DNA from: Microbulbifer pacificus | GTDB lineage: Bacteria > Pseudomonadota > Gammaproteobacteria > Pseudomonadales > Cellvibrionaceae | Length of the DNA: 64,000 nucleotides | Reading direction: 5' to 3' | Assembly: GCF_033723955.1 (NCBI RefSeq) | Contig: NZ_CP137555.1 | Span: forward strand, 2,019,501-2,083,500 | In this document: piece by piece, positions 38,045 through 45,869 of the stretch | Layout: the number at the start of each line of letters is the position of its first letter | Position numbering within the stretch: position 1 is the stretch's first letter | Program-made: the position numbers and the translations under genes | Notes under the pieces: model-generated | What the model was told of the DNA's origin: nothing | Databases searched by the model: none | What the model saw: the letters and a program-made list of their open reading frames with translations, nothing else

Positions 38045-38629
38045 ACCGCGGTTTGCTCTCTTGTACTTTTCCTGGTACTCGCGGCGCTGCTTGGTAACTT
38101 CATACAATACAATTCCAGAAGTTGTTCCCAGGTTCAGGCTCTCAATCATTCCGAACATTGGAATGGATACACAGAATGCGCTACCTTCAACTGCAAGATC
38201 ACTGATACCTCTAGATTCGTTACCAAACCAAACAGCCAATTTTGGCTGAGTATAATCCGCCTCATGTAATATAAAGTTGTCTTTTCCTTTTACATGAGGA
38301 GAGGTAACGATCGAGATAAATCTATTCTTCACCAAATGAGCCAGACAGTCTTCGGTACTATTGAATCGCTTTACGAAGCTCCACTTGATCGCAGAGACAG
38401 ACGGTTTTGAGAGTGATTTCCTTTCTCTCATTTCCTGCCAATCATCGGGCAATGAGTTGCGCGGATCAACAATGTACGTTTTTTCGACGCCTAACGCATT
38501 GACGTTTCTAATGACTGTTCCAATGTTCTTCATGTCCATTGGATATTCGAGAACAGCTATCAGATTTTTACAGCGATAAGGCTTAATTTCATCGGCTCTT
38601 TTTCGAGCGTCAGTTTTATCAACTTCCAT
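38039..38629 (-). CDS. SpoU/TrmH-type RNA 2'-O-methyltransferase (gene cassette)
   Basis: The protein has 196 residues with the three SPOUT signature blocks: NIGTVIRNVNALG (about 36-48), AVWFGNESRGIS and IPMFGMIESLNLGTTSG, then a lysine/arginine-rich tail. These form the knotted AdoMet site, so 2'-O-methylation of a tRNA or rRNA is expected; the target is unknown. It lies between attC-like sites B and C and has lower GC than the flanking chromosome, as expected for a cassette gene. Confidence 0.85.
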   Translation of the reverse strand: MEVDKTDARKRADEIKPYRCKNLIAVLEYPMDMKNIGTVIRNVNALGVEKTYIVDPRNSLPDDWQEMRERKSLSKPSVSAIKWSFVKRFNSTEDCLAHLVKNRFISIVTSPHVKGKDNFILHEADYTQPKLAVWFGNESRGISDLAVEGSAFCVSIPMFGMIESLNLGTTSGIVLYEVTKQRREYQEKYKRANRGH

Positions 38630-38659
38630 ATTCTCGAAGATCTCAGATAATTTATTTAC

Positions 38660-38746
38660 GCCAAACGCTCAATTTAGGGGCGACTGGAGCGTAGCTTAAG
38701 CGGTGCCAGCCGCGCATTTCGCGGCGATTACAACCGCTTGTTATGT
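38660..38746 (-). repeat. attC-like recombination site C
   Basis: The 87-base element runs from GCCAAAC to GTTATGT, with the loop CTGGAGCGTAGCTTAAGC and the segment GCGGCGATTACAACCG. It is about three-quarters identical to site D, 560 bases away, and directly follows the stop of the NTF2-like gene. Confidence 0.7.
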
Positions 38747-38748
38747 TT

Positions 38749-39207
38749 TTAGCGCATCTCTGTAAATGCAACAGAATCTGGAACCTTTTCCGGGTCAACA
38801 CGCGTAGAATGCATCTGCTGTAGACGCCAGCTTCCATCTTCCTTGACTACCACCACACTTTCCAGCCAAGTAACATTTTTCGTGGATTTTTTTGATGAAA
38901 AAACGGCTTTATTCCAGTAATTTATAAGCGCTATATCTTCTCTCACATCGGTAGAAATCAGGCTAAAGAAGCTTTCTCTCTTGTATTCACTTGGCGTGAC
39001 AACAGCGATAAGCTCATCAATACCCCAAACGTCTCCGTTTTCAAGGAGTTCGAATTTATCCGTTACTGCAGCCCTCATACCTGAGTGGTCAACTTCTGAC
39101 ATGGCAGAAAATAGCGCCATAACAGGCTCAAAAGCCGGAGCCACCTGTGCTGAAACCGCCCCAGAGAATAGCGATAGAACCAACATAAGTTTTCTTATTA
39201 TTTTCAT
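38749..39207 (-). CDS. Secreted NTF2/SnoaL-like protein (gene cassette)
   Basis: The ATG at 39207 (AGGA six bases before) gives 152 residues; the TTG at 39219 is less likely. The signal peptide ends near SGAVSAQ. The mature part (EPVMALFSAMSEVDHSGM, LESVVVVKEDGSWRLQQMHSTR) has the NTF2-like pattern of a helical start and a C-terminal strand ending in W-x-L-xx-x-H. Function is unknown. It lies between attC-like sites C and D. Confidence 0.65.
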   Translation of the reverse strand: MKIIRKLMLVLSLFSGAVSAQVAPAFEPVMALFSAMSEVDHSGMRAAVTDKFELLENGDVWGIDELIAVVTPSEYKRESFFSLISTDVREDIALINYWNKAVFSSKKSTKNVTWLESVVVVKEDGSWRLQQMHSTRVDPEKVPDSVAFTEMR

Positions 39208-39222
39208 AGGTTTCCTCAAAAA

Positions 39223-39308
39223 ACATAACGCTCGGTTTAGGGGCGCTGGAGCGTAGCGTAAGCCGTTCCAGCTGAGCTGTTCGCGGCGATTACAACCGAT
39301 TGCTATAC
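39223..39308 (-). repeat. attC-like recombination site D
   Basis: The 86-base element runs from ACATAAC to GCTATAC, with the loop CTGGAGCGTAGCGTAAGCC and GCGGCGATTACAACCG as in site C. The right core has GC where GTT is expected, so one half may be mutated. It overlaps the stop of the next gene. Confidence 0.65.
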
Positions 39309-39545
39309 GCCCCGCTGACCTGGAACAGGTTCAGGCACCGCTCGATTTCGCAACACAAGCAACACGAACAAAACTATTACAGCCAGCGGTGGAACAAATG
39401 CAGATACAAACCCAAATACGGAAATAGCTTTTGGGTACTGTGTTTTCTTTTTGGCCAAATGATGTATGAGCAGCGTCACACCAGCTATCCATAGCCAAAG
39501 TCCGAGGAATAGAATTTGACCATACTCGGTTAGGTTAATATTCAT
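39303..39545 (-). CDS. Small two-helix membrane protein (gene cassette)
   Basis: This 80-residue protein has two hydrophobic segments (QILFLGLWLWIAGVTLLI and AISVFGFVSAFVPPLAVIVL) with a basic loop HHLAKKK between them. AAGG precedes the ATG. No family is recognised. It sits between attC-like sites D and E. Confidence 0.55.
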   Translation of the reverse strand: MNINLTEYGQILFLGLWLWIAGVTLLIHHLAKKKTQYPKAISVFGFVSAFVPPLAVIVLFVLLVLRNRAVPEPVPGQRGV

Positions 39546-39578
39546 ACCTTAGGTAACCCGATTTCAGATTTTAAGAGC

Positions 39579-39634
39579 GTATAACGCTTTAGTAGCCAGT
39601 GCCGCCGGGCATCTGGTTGACTTAATTGTTATTT
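39579..39634 (-). repeat. attC-like recombination site E (short)
   Basis: The 56-base element has cores GTATAAC and GTTATTT, arms CGCTTTAGTAGCC and GGTTGACTTAATTG, and a GCCGCCGGGC centre. This is the short attC form of about 60 bases. Confidence 0.6.
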
Positions 39635-39638
39635 GATT

Positions 39639-40199
39639 TCAACTTTTTGATTCCGAACTCAGCCCGGCATCCCCTTCGCTGAAACAAATAGGAAATCGAT
39701 CCCTAAGGGCTTTCATCTCATCCTCAATGGCTTTGTCGTCGCGCCCTACCGGTGTGGAGGTTGAGCGCCAAAGTAGCTCCTTCTCCGTTCGAAGACGATC
39801 ATATTCCAACCACCATTTTTGCACAGGTCCGACTGTCCACCGGTCGCTTATTTTGGACAGCATTAATCCTTGCGTATTTCCAGGTTCGTAGAGCACTACC
39901 CATACTTGCGCATCACAGGATTCACCATCTTCACATGGGCAACCATTTTTTACCGCATCAATGGTTACAATCGCACCGGGATAAATTGTATGTGTAGCGG
40001 CGACAATTTCTCTAACCTCTATATCATTCAAATTATCCTCTCGATTTACCCCGCTAAACCGTCTGGGTTTGCTCAAAAGGAGCCGCCGGAACTTAACAGA
40101 TGCTGCGCCGCGTTCCTTAACCGCTGGCTTATCTTCGGCATATACCTCAAGACCTACGACGAGCAAGATGAAAACCATTATTTTTAATATCGTATTCAC
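39639..40199 (-). CDS. Secreted hypothetical protein (gene cassette)
   Basis: The protein has 186 residues. A signal peptide (FILLVVGLEVYA) precedes a basic stretch (FRRLLLSKPRRFSGV) and a central cysteine cluster, NGCPCEDGESCDAQVWV. The C-terminal third is charged and ends RFPICFSEGD. No family is recognised; the cysteine cluster suggests disulfides or metal binding. It belongs to the cassette array. Confidence 0.55.
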   Translation of the reverse strand: MNTILKIMVFILLVVGLEVYAEDKPAVKERGAASVKFRRLLLSKPRRFSGVNREDNLNDIEVREIVAATHTIYPGAIVTIDAVKNGCPCEDGESCDAQVWVVLYEPGNTQGLMLSKISDRWTVGPVQKWWLEYDRLRTEKELLWRSTSTPVGRDDKAIEDEMKALRDRFPICFSEGDAGLSSESKS

Positions 40200-40432
40200 A
40201 ATGTTTAAACCCTGCTATTGGAGTCCAGAGAAAAACTTAATAGTTAAGCGACAGCCTTATAAAATGACTACTTTCATTTGTTAGATTGCAATATACGGCC
40301 TGCGCCGAAAACTCTGCTATAGATTGATAAGCGATTTTCCATGCACTCCTATTAGGTCGTGCTCATTGGAAGAATCAATCAGAACGCCCTCAGATAACCC
40401 AACTGTGCATCCGCATGAACTGCCACGGATAA
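40200..40432. other. Gene-free part of the cassette array with weak attC-like halves
   Basis: No coding gene is convincing. Two weak core-like elements are seen: GTTAGAT at 40280-40286, and AGATAAC (40392) with ATTATGT (40432), where ATCCG pairs with CGGAT. They may be decayed sites bounding a cassette without a recognisable gene. Confidence 0.35.
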
Positions 40433-40804
40433 TTATGTGCTTTTACTAAATTTTGACTCAAAGACTGCAATTTTACTTTCTGCGTCTTTTTGGCGGTTAG
40501 TTCTCCCAACAACGCCAACAATGAAGTCTACAACTCCTTCTTCCATATCTGCTTTAGAAACAAAAGAGTATATGTTTGGGCAGCTATAGGTAACGATCCA
40601 ACCCTGACCATTTTCTAACGTATTGACTGTAAAATCACCAGAAGCTGTACCCGCATGCACAGAGCCGTTTGAATCTAATATATTCTTTGCCTCTTCCAAA
40701 ACATTAGAATCAAAATTATCGACGGTTACACACGTACCATTTTTAAAACAGACCCATGAGCATTTACCATCGAAAATCATTTTCCATATTTCTATCGGAC
40801 TCAT
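40433..40804 (-). CDS. Hypothetical protein (gene cassette)
   Basis: The ATG at 40804, six bases after AGAGGG, gives 123 residues beginning MSPIEIWKMIFDGKCSW. The middle (GSVHAGTASGDFTVNTLEN, GWIVTYSCPNIYSFV) is beta-rich with scattered cysteines; the C-terminus is charged. No family is recognised. Confidence 0.5.
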   Translation of the reverse strand: MSPIEIWKMIFDGKCSWVCFKNGTCVTVDNFDSNVLEEAKNILDSNGSVHAGTASGDFTVNTLENGQGWIVTYSCPNIYSFVSKADMEEGVVDFIVGVVGRTNRQKDAESKIAVFESKFSKST

Positions 40805-40897
40805 CGAAGCCCTCTCTTGCAAAGAACAACTAAATATGCGGCTACTGAAAGCGGCTCAGTTGAGGCTTAAAGGTCCGAAACATACCTTATGCAATGG

Positions 40898-41341
40898 TCA
40901 TGTGCCTGACGTTAGCTCTTTTCGCACTTGTTCCAAAAGTATACCCAGCATATTTTTACCACTGCCATCACCACCATCCCCCCAATAGTGATCATTATCC
41001 GTGTGCTCAACCAGTTTCGCATCACCTGTCGAGAGCAGAAGAATTTTCAGATCTTCATGCTGTGTATACTTTGCCTCTAATGCTTTTCGCATTACACTGA
41101 CTTTTACAGACTCCCAATTTCGACGCAGCTTCATTTTTCGATCACGACCAAGGCTAGCGGCAATTGATGGTGTATTAGCTCTACGAATTTTCTCGCGGTA
41201 AGCCACATCTTCAAATTTCTGAGCTTGGAAGTAATGCTCACTCGTCGGCCACACCTTGCCGTCTACCTTGATCGGGTAAGGAGCAAAATTTGAGAAATCG
41301 CCAAAATCATCAGCAATGCTGTAGAACTCGATTCGTTTCAT
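40898..41341 (-). CDS. NADAR/YbiA-family protein (gene cassette)
   Basis: This 147-residue protein has the NADAR marks FSNFAPYPI, VWPTSEHYFQAQKF, KMKLRRNWESVKVSVM and a final HYWGDGGDGSGKNMLGILL block. YbiA-type enzymes split the N-glycosidic bond of early riboflavin intermediates; other NADAR proteins act on ADP-ribose-related compounds and some take part in phage defence. In a cassette array a defence or NAD-linked repair role is possible. A GTTATAC core lies just upstream of its start. Confidence 0.85.
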   Translation of the reverse strand: MKRIEFYSIADDFGDFSNFAPYPIKVDGKVWPTSEHYFQAQKFEDVAYREKIRRANTPSIAASLGRDRKMKLRRNWESVKVSVMRKALEAKYTQHEDLKILLLSTGDAKLVEHTDNDHYWGDGGDGSGKNMLGILLEQVRKELTSGT

Positions 41342-41441
41342 ACTCTATTGAGTGTATAACGCCCGGCTTAGAGGCAGACTTGGTGTTGAGAGGCAGCGGA
41401 AATTCCGCCCCAGCGAGGAAAGCGTCAAAAACAACACTTGG

Positions 41442-41472
41442 TAGCAGGCAGGATTGATTATCCTGCCTGCTA
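41442..41472. repeat. Perfect 13-bp inverted repeat
   Basis: TAGCAGGCAGGAT and ATCCTGCCTGCTA flank a five-base loop in the gap after the reverse-strand gene at 41515. There is no U-run. It could be a hairpin within a diverged recombination site or a stand-alone transcript end. Confidence 0.55.
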
Positions 41473-41514
41473 GACCGTGGGTAGCCGAACATCCGCAGCA
41501 TTTTCACGGCTTTT

Positions 41515-41856
41515 TCAAGCAAATGCCTGCACAAGTGCCAGGACCAACCCCGCGACCATAGTAGCTAGCCCCACGATTAGGCCAAACTCTACTCGACGCG
41601 CTTTTATATGTGCCCGCTCACCTTCTTCTACAATTTCTGGATTATCTGAATCCAAGAATTTCTTCGATAGAACCCAGCTGTAAAGCGAAATCGTATTACC
41701 GAGATCCGCGAATGAATGACCTGAAGGAGATCCTAGACATCTCCAGGTCGTAGGCTCTCTTTTTTTCAACAGAACAGCTAAATTCGGAAATCGAATCTGT
41801 AACGTACTTACGGCGAAAATCAGAAATCCGCAAATTGTTAAAAGCATCTTAGGCAC
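41515..41856 (-). CDS. Two-helix membrane protein (gene cassette)
   Basis: The protein has 113 residues. A first helix (LLTICGFLIFAVSTLQI) is followed by a soluble middle (GHSFADLGNTISLYSWVLS) and a final helix (FGLIVGLATMVAGLVLALVQAF). No family is recognised. The element GCCTAAC on the forward strand (41863-41869; GTTAGGC on the gene's strand) lies just before its ATG and is a canonical integron core, marking the left edge of the preceding recombination site. Confidence 0.5.
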   Translation of the reverse strand: MPKMLLTICGFLIFAVSTLQIRFPNLAVLLKKREPTTWRCLGSPSGHSFADLGNTISLYSWVLSKKFLDSDNPEIVEEGERAHIKARRVEFGLIVGLATMVAGLVLALVQAFA

Positions 41857-42002
41857 TCCATTGCCTAACGTCTGCCACTAAGGCAACCAATAGCGCGAAA
41901 TTAATCCTCTGGCACGGCTTCACGGCAAATGACTATCCGCCAGAACAGAACCAGTCAGCGTCAATACTCAAAAGCCAAAAACAGCTTCGCGCCATGCAAT
42001 AT

Positions 42003-42410
42003 TCAAGCGCCAACCGACATCGCCGTTAGCAACTGCCATGCCACCGCCACCTGTGCAAAAAAGCCCGCCACAAAAGCCAGGGTGCGCACCCAGGGAATCC
42101 CCAGTGCGTATGCAAGTGCATGCACCACCCGCGCCCAGAAATACACTACGCATGTAGTCACGGTAACTGAATTGCTGATACCTGCCACCTGTGCAATCAG
42201 CACCAATACAGCAAACACCACCAGGTTTTCGATGGCATTGGCATGCGCCTTTTGCAGGCGCACCGCCCAGGGCGACTGGGGTTTCGGATCTGCGGGGTAG
42301 CCCACCGTATCGAATATGCCCCAGACCGCGAACCGGTTCAGAATGTACGGCGCCCACAGCACTGCCGTAAAGATGGTAACGAGCGTCAGGTAATAAAGTT
42401 CACTGCTCAT
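42003..42410 (-). CDS. MAPEG family membrane protein
   Basis: From ATG 42410 (GAGGAAGAG before it) the protein has 135 residues with four membrane helices. Typical MAPEG features are the loop RLQKAHANAIENLVVFAVLVL and the RVVHALAYALGIPWVRTLAF block. Family members bind glutathione or lipids; bacterial roles are mostly unknown. Its GC is higher than the small cassette genes nearby. Its last codons contain GCTAAC, so it may be the gene of the first cassette on this side. Confidence 0.85.
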   Translation of the reverse strand: MSSELYYLTLVTIFTAVLWAPYILNRFAVWGIFDTVGYPADPKPQSPWAVRLQKAHANAIENLVVFAVLVLIAQVAGISNSVTVTTCVVYFWARVVHALAYALGIPWVRTLAFVAGFFAQVAVAWQLLTAMSVGA

Positions 42411-42522
42411 GACTCTTCCTCTTTGGTTGGATGGAATCCGGGTGCTTTCATTAACCGCCCAGCATCCGACTTTCGTGCGGCTCCGGGGCTGCAAGACTCC
42501 GGATGACTAGGCTCGGCCCGCG

Positions 42523-42630
42523 CTATGCCGTTAACAAAATGAACAAGGCGATCAGCAGGCCGAAAGCCAAACCTATTAATGCGCCAGCAGCTACTCCGCG
42601 CATAAGTATCTTCTGTTCGCCGTTTGTCAT
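42523..42630 (-). CDS. Very small membrane protein of 35 residues
   Basis: The reading frame gives MTNGEQKILMRGVAAG and then a single hydrophobic helix (ALIGLAFGLLIALFILL). Such short one-helix proteins occur in cassette arrays. The ribosome site is weak and the stop falls in an attC-like core (GTTAACA, 42530). An imperfect dyad CATCCG/CGGATG lies between it and the MAPEG gene (42449-42536). Confidence 0.4.
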   Translation of the reverse strand: MTNGEQKILMRGVAAGALIGLAFGLLIALFILLTA

Positions 42631-42718
42631 CTGAAAATTCCGCGGTAGTGATGCAGTCAGGTAATCGCTAAAGCGGGGAATGTACAAGTCCCTTTGCTAT
42701 GTTTTGGCAATCCGCAAC

Positions 42719-43198
42719 CTAGATCCGGCGCCCGGTCTTCAAATCTTTGATCACCAGTTCCCAACTGGATATATCCGGTACTACTGGAGTACTCGCACTT
42801 ATATAGGAACTTGAGTGGGGCTGTATTACCCAGCTAAACGTAGCTCCTGGCTCAACAATAATAATTGTTCCGTTATTACGACCTATGAGCTCGTAACTCA
42901 TATCGCCCCATTTGTACTCAGTATTATTTTGAACCTCAAAAGTCACCTTGAAGTAAGGCCCGTTTCGCCCTTCCAGCTCCACTGTATTGATTTGCTTCGA
43001 GGAAAACTGCTCCTGATAATCAACGAAATTCTCGGTATTGAATGGATTAATGTAGTTAAACCATAAAAACATGATCGGCACAATTGCGATCAGCGAGAGA
43101 ATTTGCGGATTCCGGTACCAGTCCTGATAGCCCTGACAGTAGGGGCATTTCTTGGCGCTGCTTTCTATTTCTTTTTTGCACAACTTACAGACTTTCAT
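42719..43198 (-). CDS. Zinc-ribbon membrane protein
   Basis: The protein has 159 residues. It begins with a zinc ribbon (MKVCKLCKKEIES, KKCPYCQGY), followed by one membrane helix (ILSLIAIVPIMFLWF) and a beta-rich external domain (KVTFEVQNNTEYKWGDMSYEL, PGATFSWVIQP). The gene is AT-rich like the array to its left and is the last gene before the chromosome-like CurA gene. No specific function is assigned. Confidence 0.65.
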   Translation of the reverse strand: MKVCKLCKKEIESSAKKCPYCQGYQDWYRNPQILSLIAIVPIMFLWFNYINPFNTENFVDYQEQFSSKQINTVELEGRNGPYFKVTFEVQNNTEYKWGDMSYELIGRNNGTIIIVEPGATFSWVIQPHSSSYISASTPVVPDISSWELVIKDLKTGRRI

Positions 43199-43330
43199 TT
43201 CAACTCTTATTGTTACTGCGAAAATTATTGCGCCAAAGACCGGGCTCGCTTGGACACACTCTCGAATCGGAGCTTATTTCACCCGTCAATAATGTCAATG
43301 ATTTGGGCGACTCCACTTGTCATAGGCAAT

Positions 43331-43363
43331 AAAAAAGCCCCACGGATGTGGGGCTTTTTTATT
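43331..43363. terminator. Bidirectional terminator at the array/chromosome border
   Basis: AAAAAAGCCCCAC and GTGGGGCTTTTTT form a strong hairpin with A and T runs on both sides, just after the CurA-like gene's stop (reverse strand). Confidence 0.9.
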
Positions 43364-43386
43364 TAACAGCTGAGCGCCGCTGCGTC

Positions 43387-44376
43387 TCAGAGTTTGACCA
43401 GCAGCTTGCCCTCGTTGCCTCCATTGAACAGCAGGTTAATACCATCGATAGCACTTTCCAGACCGTCGAGCACATGGGTGCGAAAGCGGATTTGCCCGTT
43501 CTGTACATACTTGGCCAGAGCTTCGGTGGCTTCCTGCGCCTTATCCAGGTGATCCGGCACCACGAAACCTTCTACGCGCAGCCCTTTCAGGTTGATGTCC
43601 ATCCAGTTCGGGCCTGGTACCGGCTTCTCGAGGTTGTACTCGGAGATCATGCCGCACACCAGGATGCGACCGAAGCGGTTCATGCGCTCGTAGGCCAGCT
43701 GCTGGATCGGACCGCCGGTATTTTCGAAGAACAGGTCGATGCCGTTCGGGCAGGCTGCGTCCAGCTGCGCGGCGAGGTCGCCAGATTTGTAGTTGATCGC
43801 CTTGTCGAAACCGAGCTCCTCCTCCAGCCAGCGACATTTCTCGTCGCTGCCGGCGGTACCCACAACGCGCAGGCCTTCGGCCTTGGCAATCTGTCCCACC
43901 AGTGAGCCCACAGAGCCGGCCGCGCCGCTAACCAGAATGGTCTCCCCGGCTTGCGGCCGACCGATCTTGATCAGGCCCACATAGGCCGTCAGGCCGGTGA
44001 CGTAGAACACGGACAGCAGCGCTTCCGGGTCGAGCGCGGCATCCACTACCTGCATTTCCTCGTTGCCGAGCACGTATTCCGCCCAGCCGGTAACGCCCAT
44101 CACCCGCGCGCCCACCGGATAGTTGGCGTTGCGGGACTCGACCACCTCACCAACGCCGTAGGAGCGCATCACTTCGCCGACCTGAACCGGCGGCATATAG
44201 CTGTCTTCGCGCGGATTCAGCCAGGTGCGCATCGCAGGGTCGAGGGACATGTAAGTCTGCTTGACCAGGAACTGGCCCTCTTCCAGCACCGGCGTTTCCA
44301 GTTCGACGGTTGCGAAAATGTCCGGGGTGATATCGCCGCTGGGGCGCTTGCTCAGTTGGATGGCTTTATAGGTCAT
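43387..44376 (-). CDS. CurA-like NADP-dependent oxidoreductase (MDR family)
   Basis: This 329-residue medium-chain reductase lacks the zinc-binding residues. It has the MSLDPAMRTWL block of the CurA/leukotriene B4 reductase group, a Rossmann motif SGAAGSVGSLVGQIAK, and FFENTGGPIQQ with RILVCGMISEYN. It reduces alpha,beta-unsaturated carbonyls with NADPH in related enzymes. An AraC-family regulator lies upstream on the same strand and may control it. Confidence 0.9.
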   Translation of the reverse strand: MTYKAIQLSKRPSGDITPDIFATVELETPVLEEGQFLVKQTYMSLDPAMRTWLNPREDSYMPPVQVGEVMRSYGVGEVVESRNANYPVGARVMGVTGWAEYVLGNEEMQVVDAALDPEALLSVFYVTGLTAYVGLIKIGRPQAGETILVSGAAGSVGSLVGQIAKAEGLRVVGTAGSDEKCRWLEEELGFDKAINYKSGDLAAQLDAACPNGIDLFFENTGGPIQQLAYERMNRFGRILVCGMISEYNLEKPVPGPNWMDINLKGLRVEGFVVPDHLDKAQEATEALAKYVQNGQIRFRTHVLDGLESAIDGINLLFNGGNEGKLLVKL

Positions 44377-44595
44377 AGAACACTCTTTGCTGAACAGCGT
44401 GGCAAAAGGCCAGCTTGTGATTCATCGCTCGATCACAAGGAGTAGCAGAAGCTACAGGGGCGATGAGATGGTGCATTGTCCTCACAAAGCCGCGGGCTAA
44501 ACTTGTCAGATTGCGACATTAATTTGTTTATTTACGCACGACGATGCGGCGGAGGCGCGGTAGTCTGTATCGAAAACAGATAGGTTACTGGTTGC

Positions 44596-45651
44596 TCAGC
44601 GCAGCCAGGAAGGCCGCCGGCGCTCCCGCGCCAGCTTCCTGACGGAGCCGGGCCGGCCGTTGGCCTGGCGCCACTGGCGCGGACTCATGCCAAACCAGCG
44701 CTGAAAGGCTTTGGAAAAGGTGGCGAGGTCGGCATACCCGAGCAGGCCTGCCAGCTGGGTCAGGCTGATGTCGGACTCCTTCAGGTAGCGCGTCGCCTCC
44801 GCCTGGCGGGTTTCATTCAGCAGCGACTGGAAGCTGGTTCCCTCCTCCGTCAGCATGCGCTGCAGGGTGCGGGTGCCGAGCATCATGTAATCGGCAACAT
44901 AGTCCAGGGAAACCTGGCCATTGGGCAGCAGGTTGCGCAGCAGGTGACTGACGAATGCGGGCAGTTCCTTGGGGGCAAGTTCGTCCAGTCTTTCGATGTG
45001 TGCCTGCATCAGCGCGTGCAGTGCCGGGTCCGCGTCACTCAGTGGCGCCGCCAGCAGTGCGGCATCAAAAACCCAGGCATTCCTGTCGCTATTGAAGTGG
45101 GGCGCGATGCGCAACAGGCGCGCATAGCGGTGCGCGGAAGCGCCTGCCGCCGTCTGCAGATACAGGACCCGGGGATTCCACTGCCGTCCCAGCAACATTT
45201 TCAGCAACTGCCACCCTACCGCCACACCTTGTTCGATCGCCTGCCGGGAGGGAATGCCTTCGCGCAGTATCGGCGTGTACTCAAGGAATGCCAGCTTATT
45301 GTGAACCTCAACCTTCACCACGCCACTGCTGGAATGCAGGTGGTAATAGCGGGCGAGCTCGGCGAGCGATTCGCCGACGGTGTTGGCGTTCTTGACCAGA
45401 TACAGCAGCTGGCCAAATACCGCGGTGCCCTGGCGTAAACCGAGTTCCAGTCCGAACAGAGGGTTTCCCGATTCCCGCGCACAGTCATCCAGCAACAGGG
45501 CCATACGCTGGAAGGAAATCAGGTTATCGGGATGCGCCAGGGTATCGGCGGGAAGGCCGGCATTATCCAACATTAGCCGTGGATCGAGCCCAGAGGCGAC
45601 GCAGAACTCGTCAAACATTACCAGCGATGAGGCCCGGGAGAATTCTTCCAT
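44596..45651 (-). CDS. AraC-family regulator with arabinose-binding-type N-domain
   Basis: From ATG 45651 (AAAGG six bases before) the protein has 351 residues. The N-terminal two-thirds matches the Arabinose_bd/OruR-type effector domain (NPLFGLELGLRQGTAVFGQL). The C-terminal AraC domain has MMLGTRTLQRMLTEEGTSF and ISLTQLAGLLGYADLATFSKAFQRWFGMSP-type helices, shown here as LAGLLGYADLATFSKAF. It is upstream of the CurA-like reductase and divergent from the metallopeptidase. Confidence 0.88.
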   Translation of the reverse strand: MEEFSRASSLVMFDEFCVASGLDPRLMLDNAGLPADTLAHPDNLISFQRMALLLDDCARESGNPLFGLELGLRQGTAVFGQLLYLVKNANTVGESLAELARYYHLHSSSGVVKVEVHNKLAFLEYTPILREGIPSRQAIEQGVAVGWQLLKMLLGRQWNPRVLYLQTAAGASAHRYARLLRIAPHFNSDRNAWVFDAALLAAPLSDADPALHALMQAHIERLDELAPKELPAFVSHLLRNLLPNGQVSLDYVADYMMLGTRTLQRMLTEEGTSFQSLLNETRQAEATRYLKESDISLTQLAGLLGYADLATFSKAFQRWFGMSPRQWRQANGRPGSVRKLARERRRPSWLR

Positions 45652-45869
45652 CGGCAACCTTTAATTGACAGCGCCACGGGTAATGATAGCGGCCTGAAAT
45701 GTCATTTGAGTATATCTTTAGCCTGTACAGAGAACGTACATATCACCTATAAAACAATAACTAGCATCAATCTGCAAAAAATGATAACAAGAAAATATCC
45801 AATTTAAATTGAAAAATGCACGGCTCGCTTTATTTAGTGCCCAACCCATATAGAGGGAAGTTGGTTACG

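Noticed and set aside
37357..39634. CRISPR array
   Set aside because: The repeats are few, of different lengths and folded as long imperfect palindromes, with whole genes between them and no cas genes.
36967..43363. Prophage or integrative conjugative element at tRNA-Arg
   Set aside because: No integrase, structural, replication or conjugation genes are seen; the repeats fit integron cassettes better.
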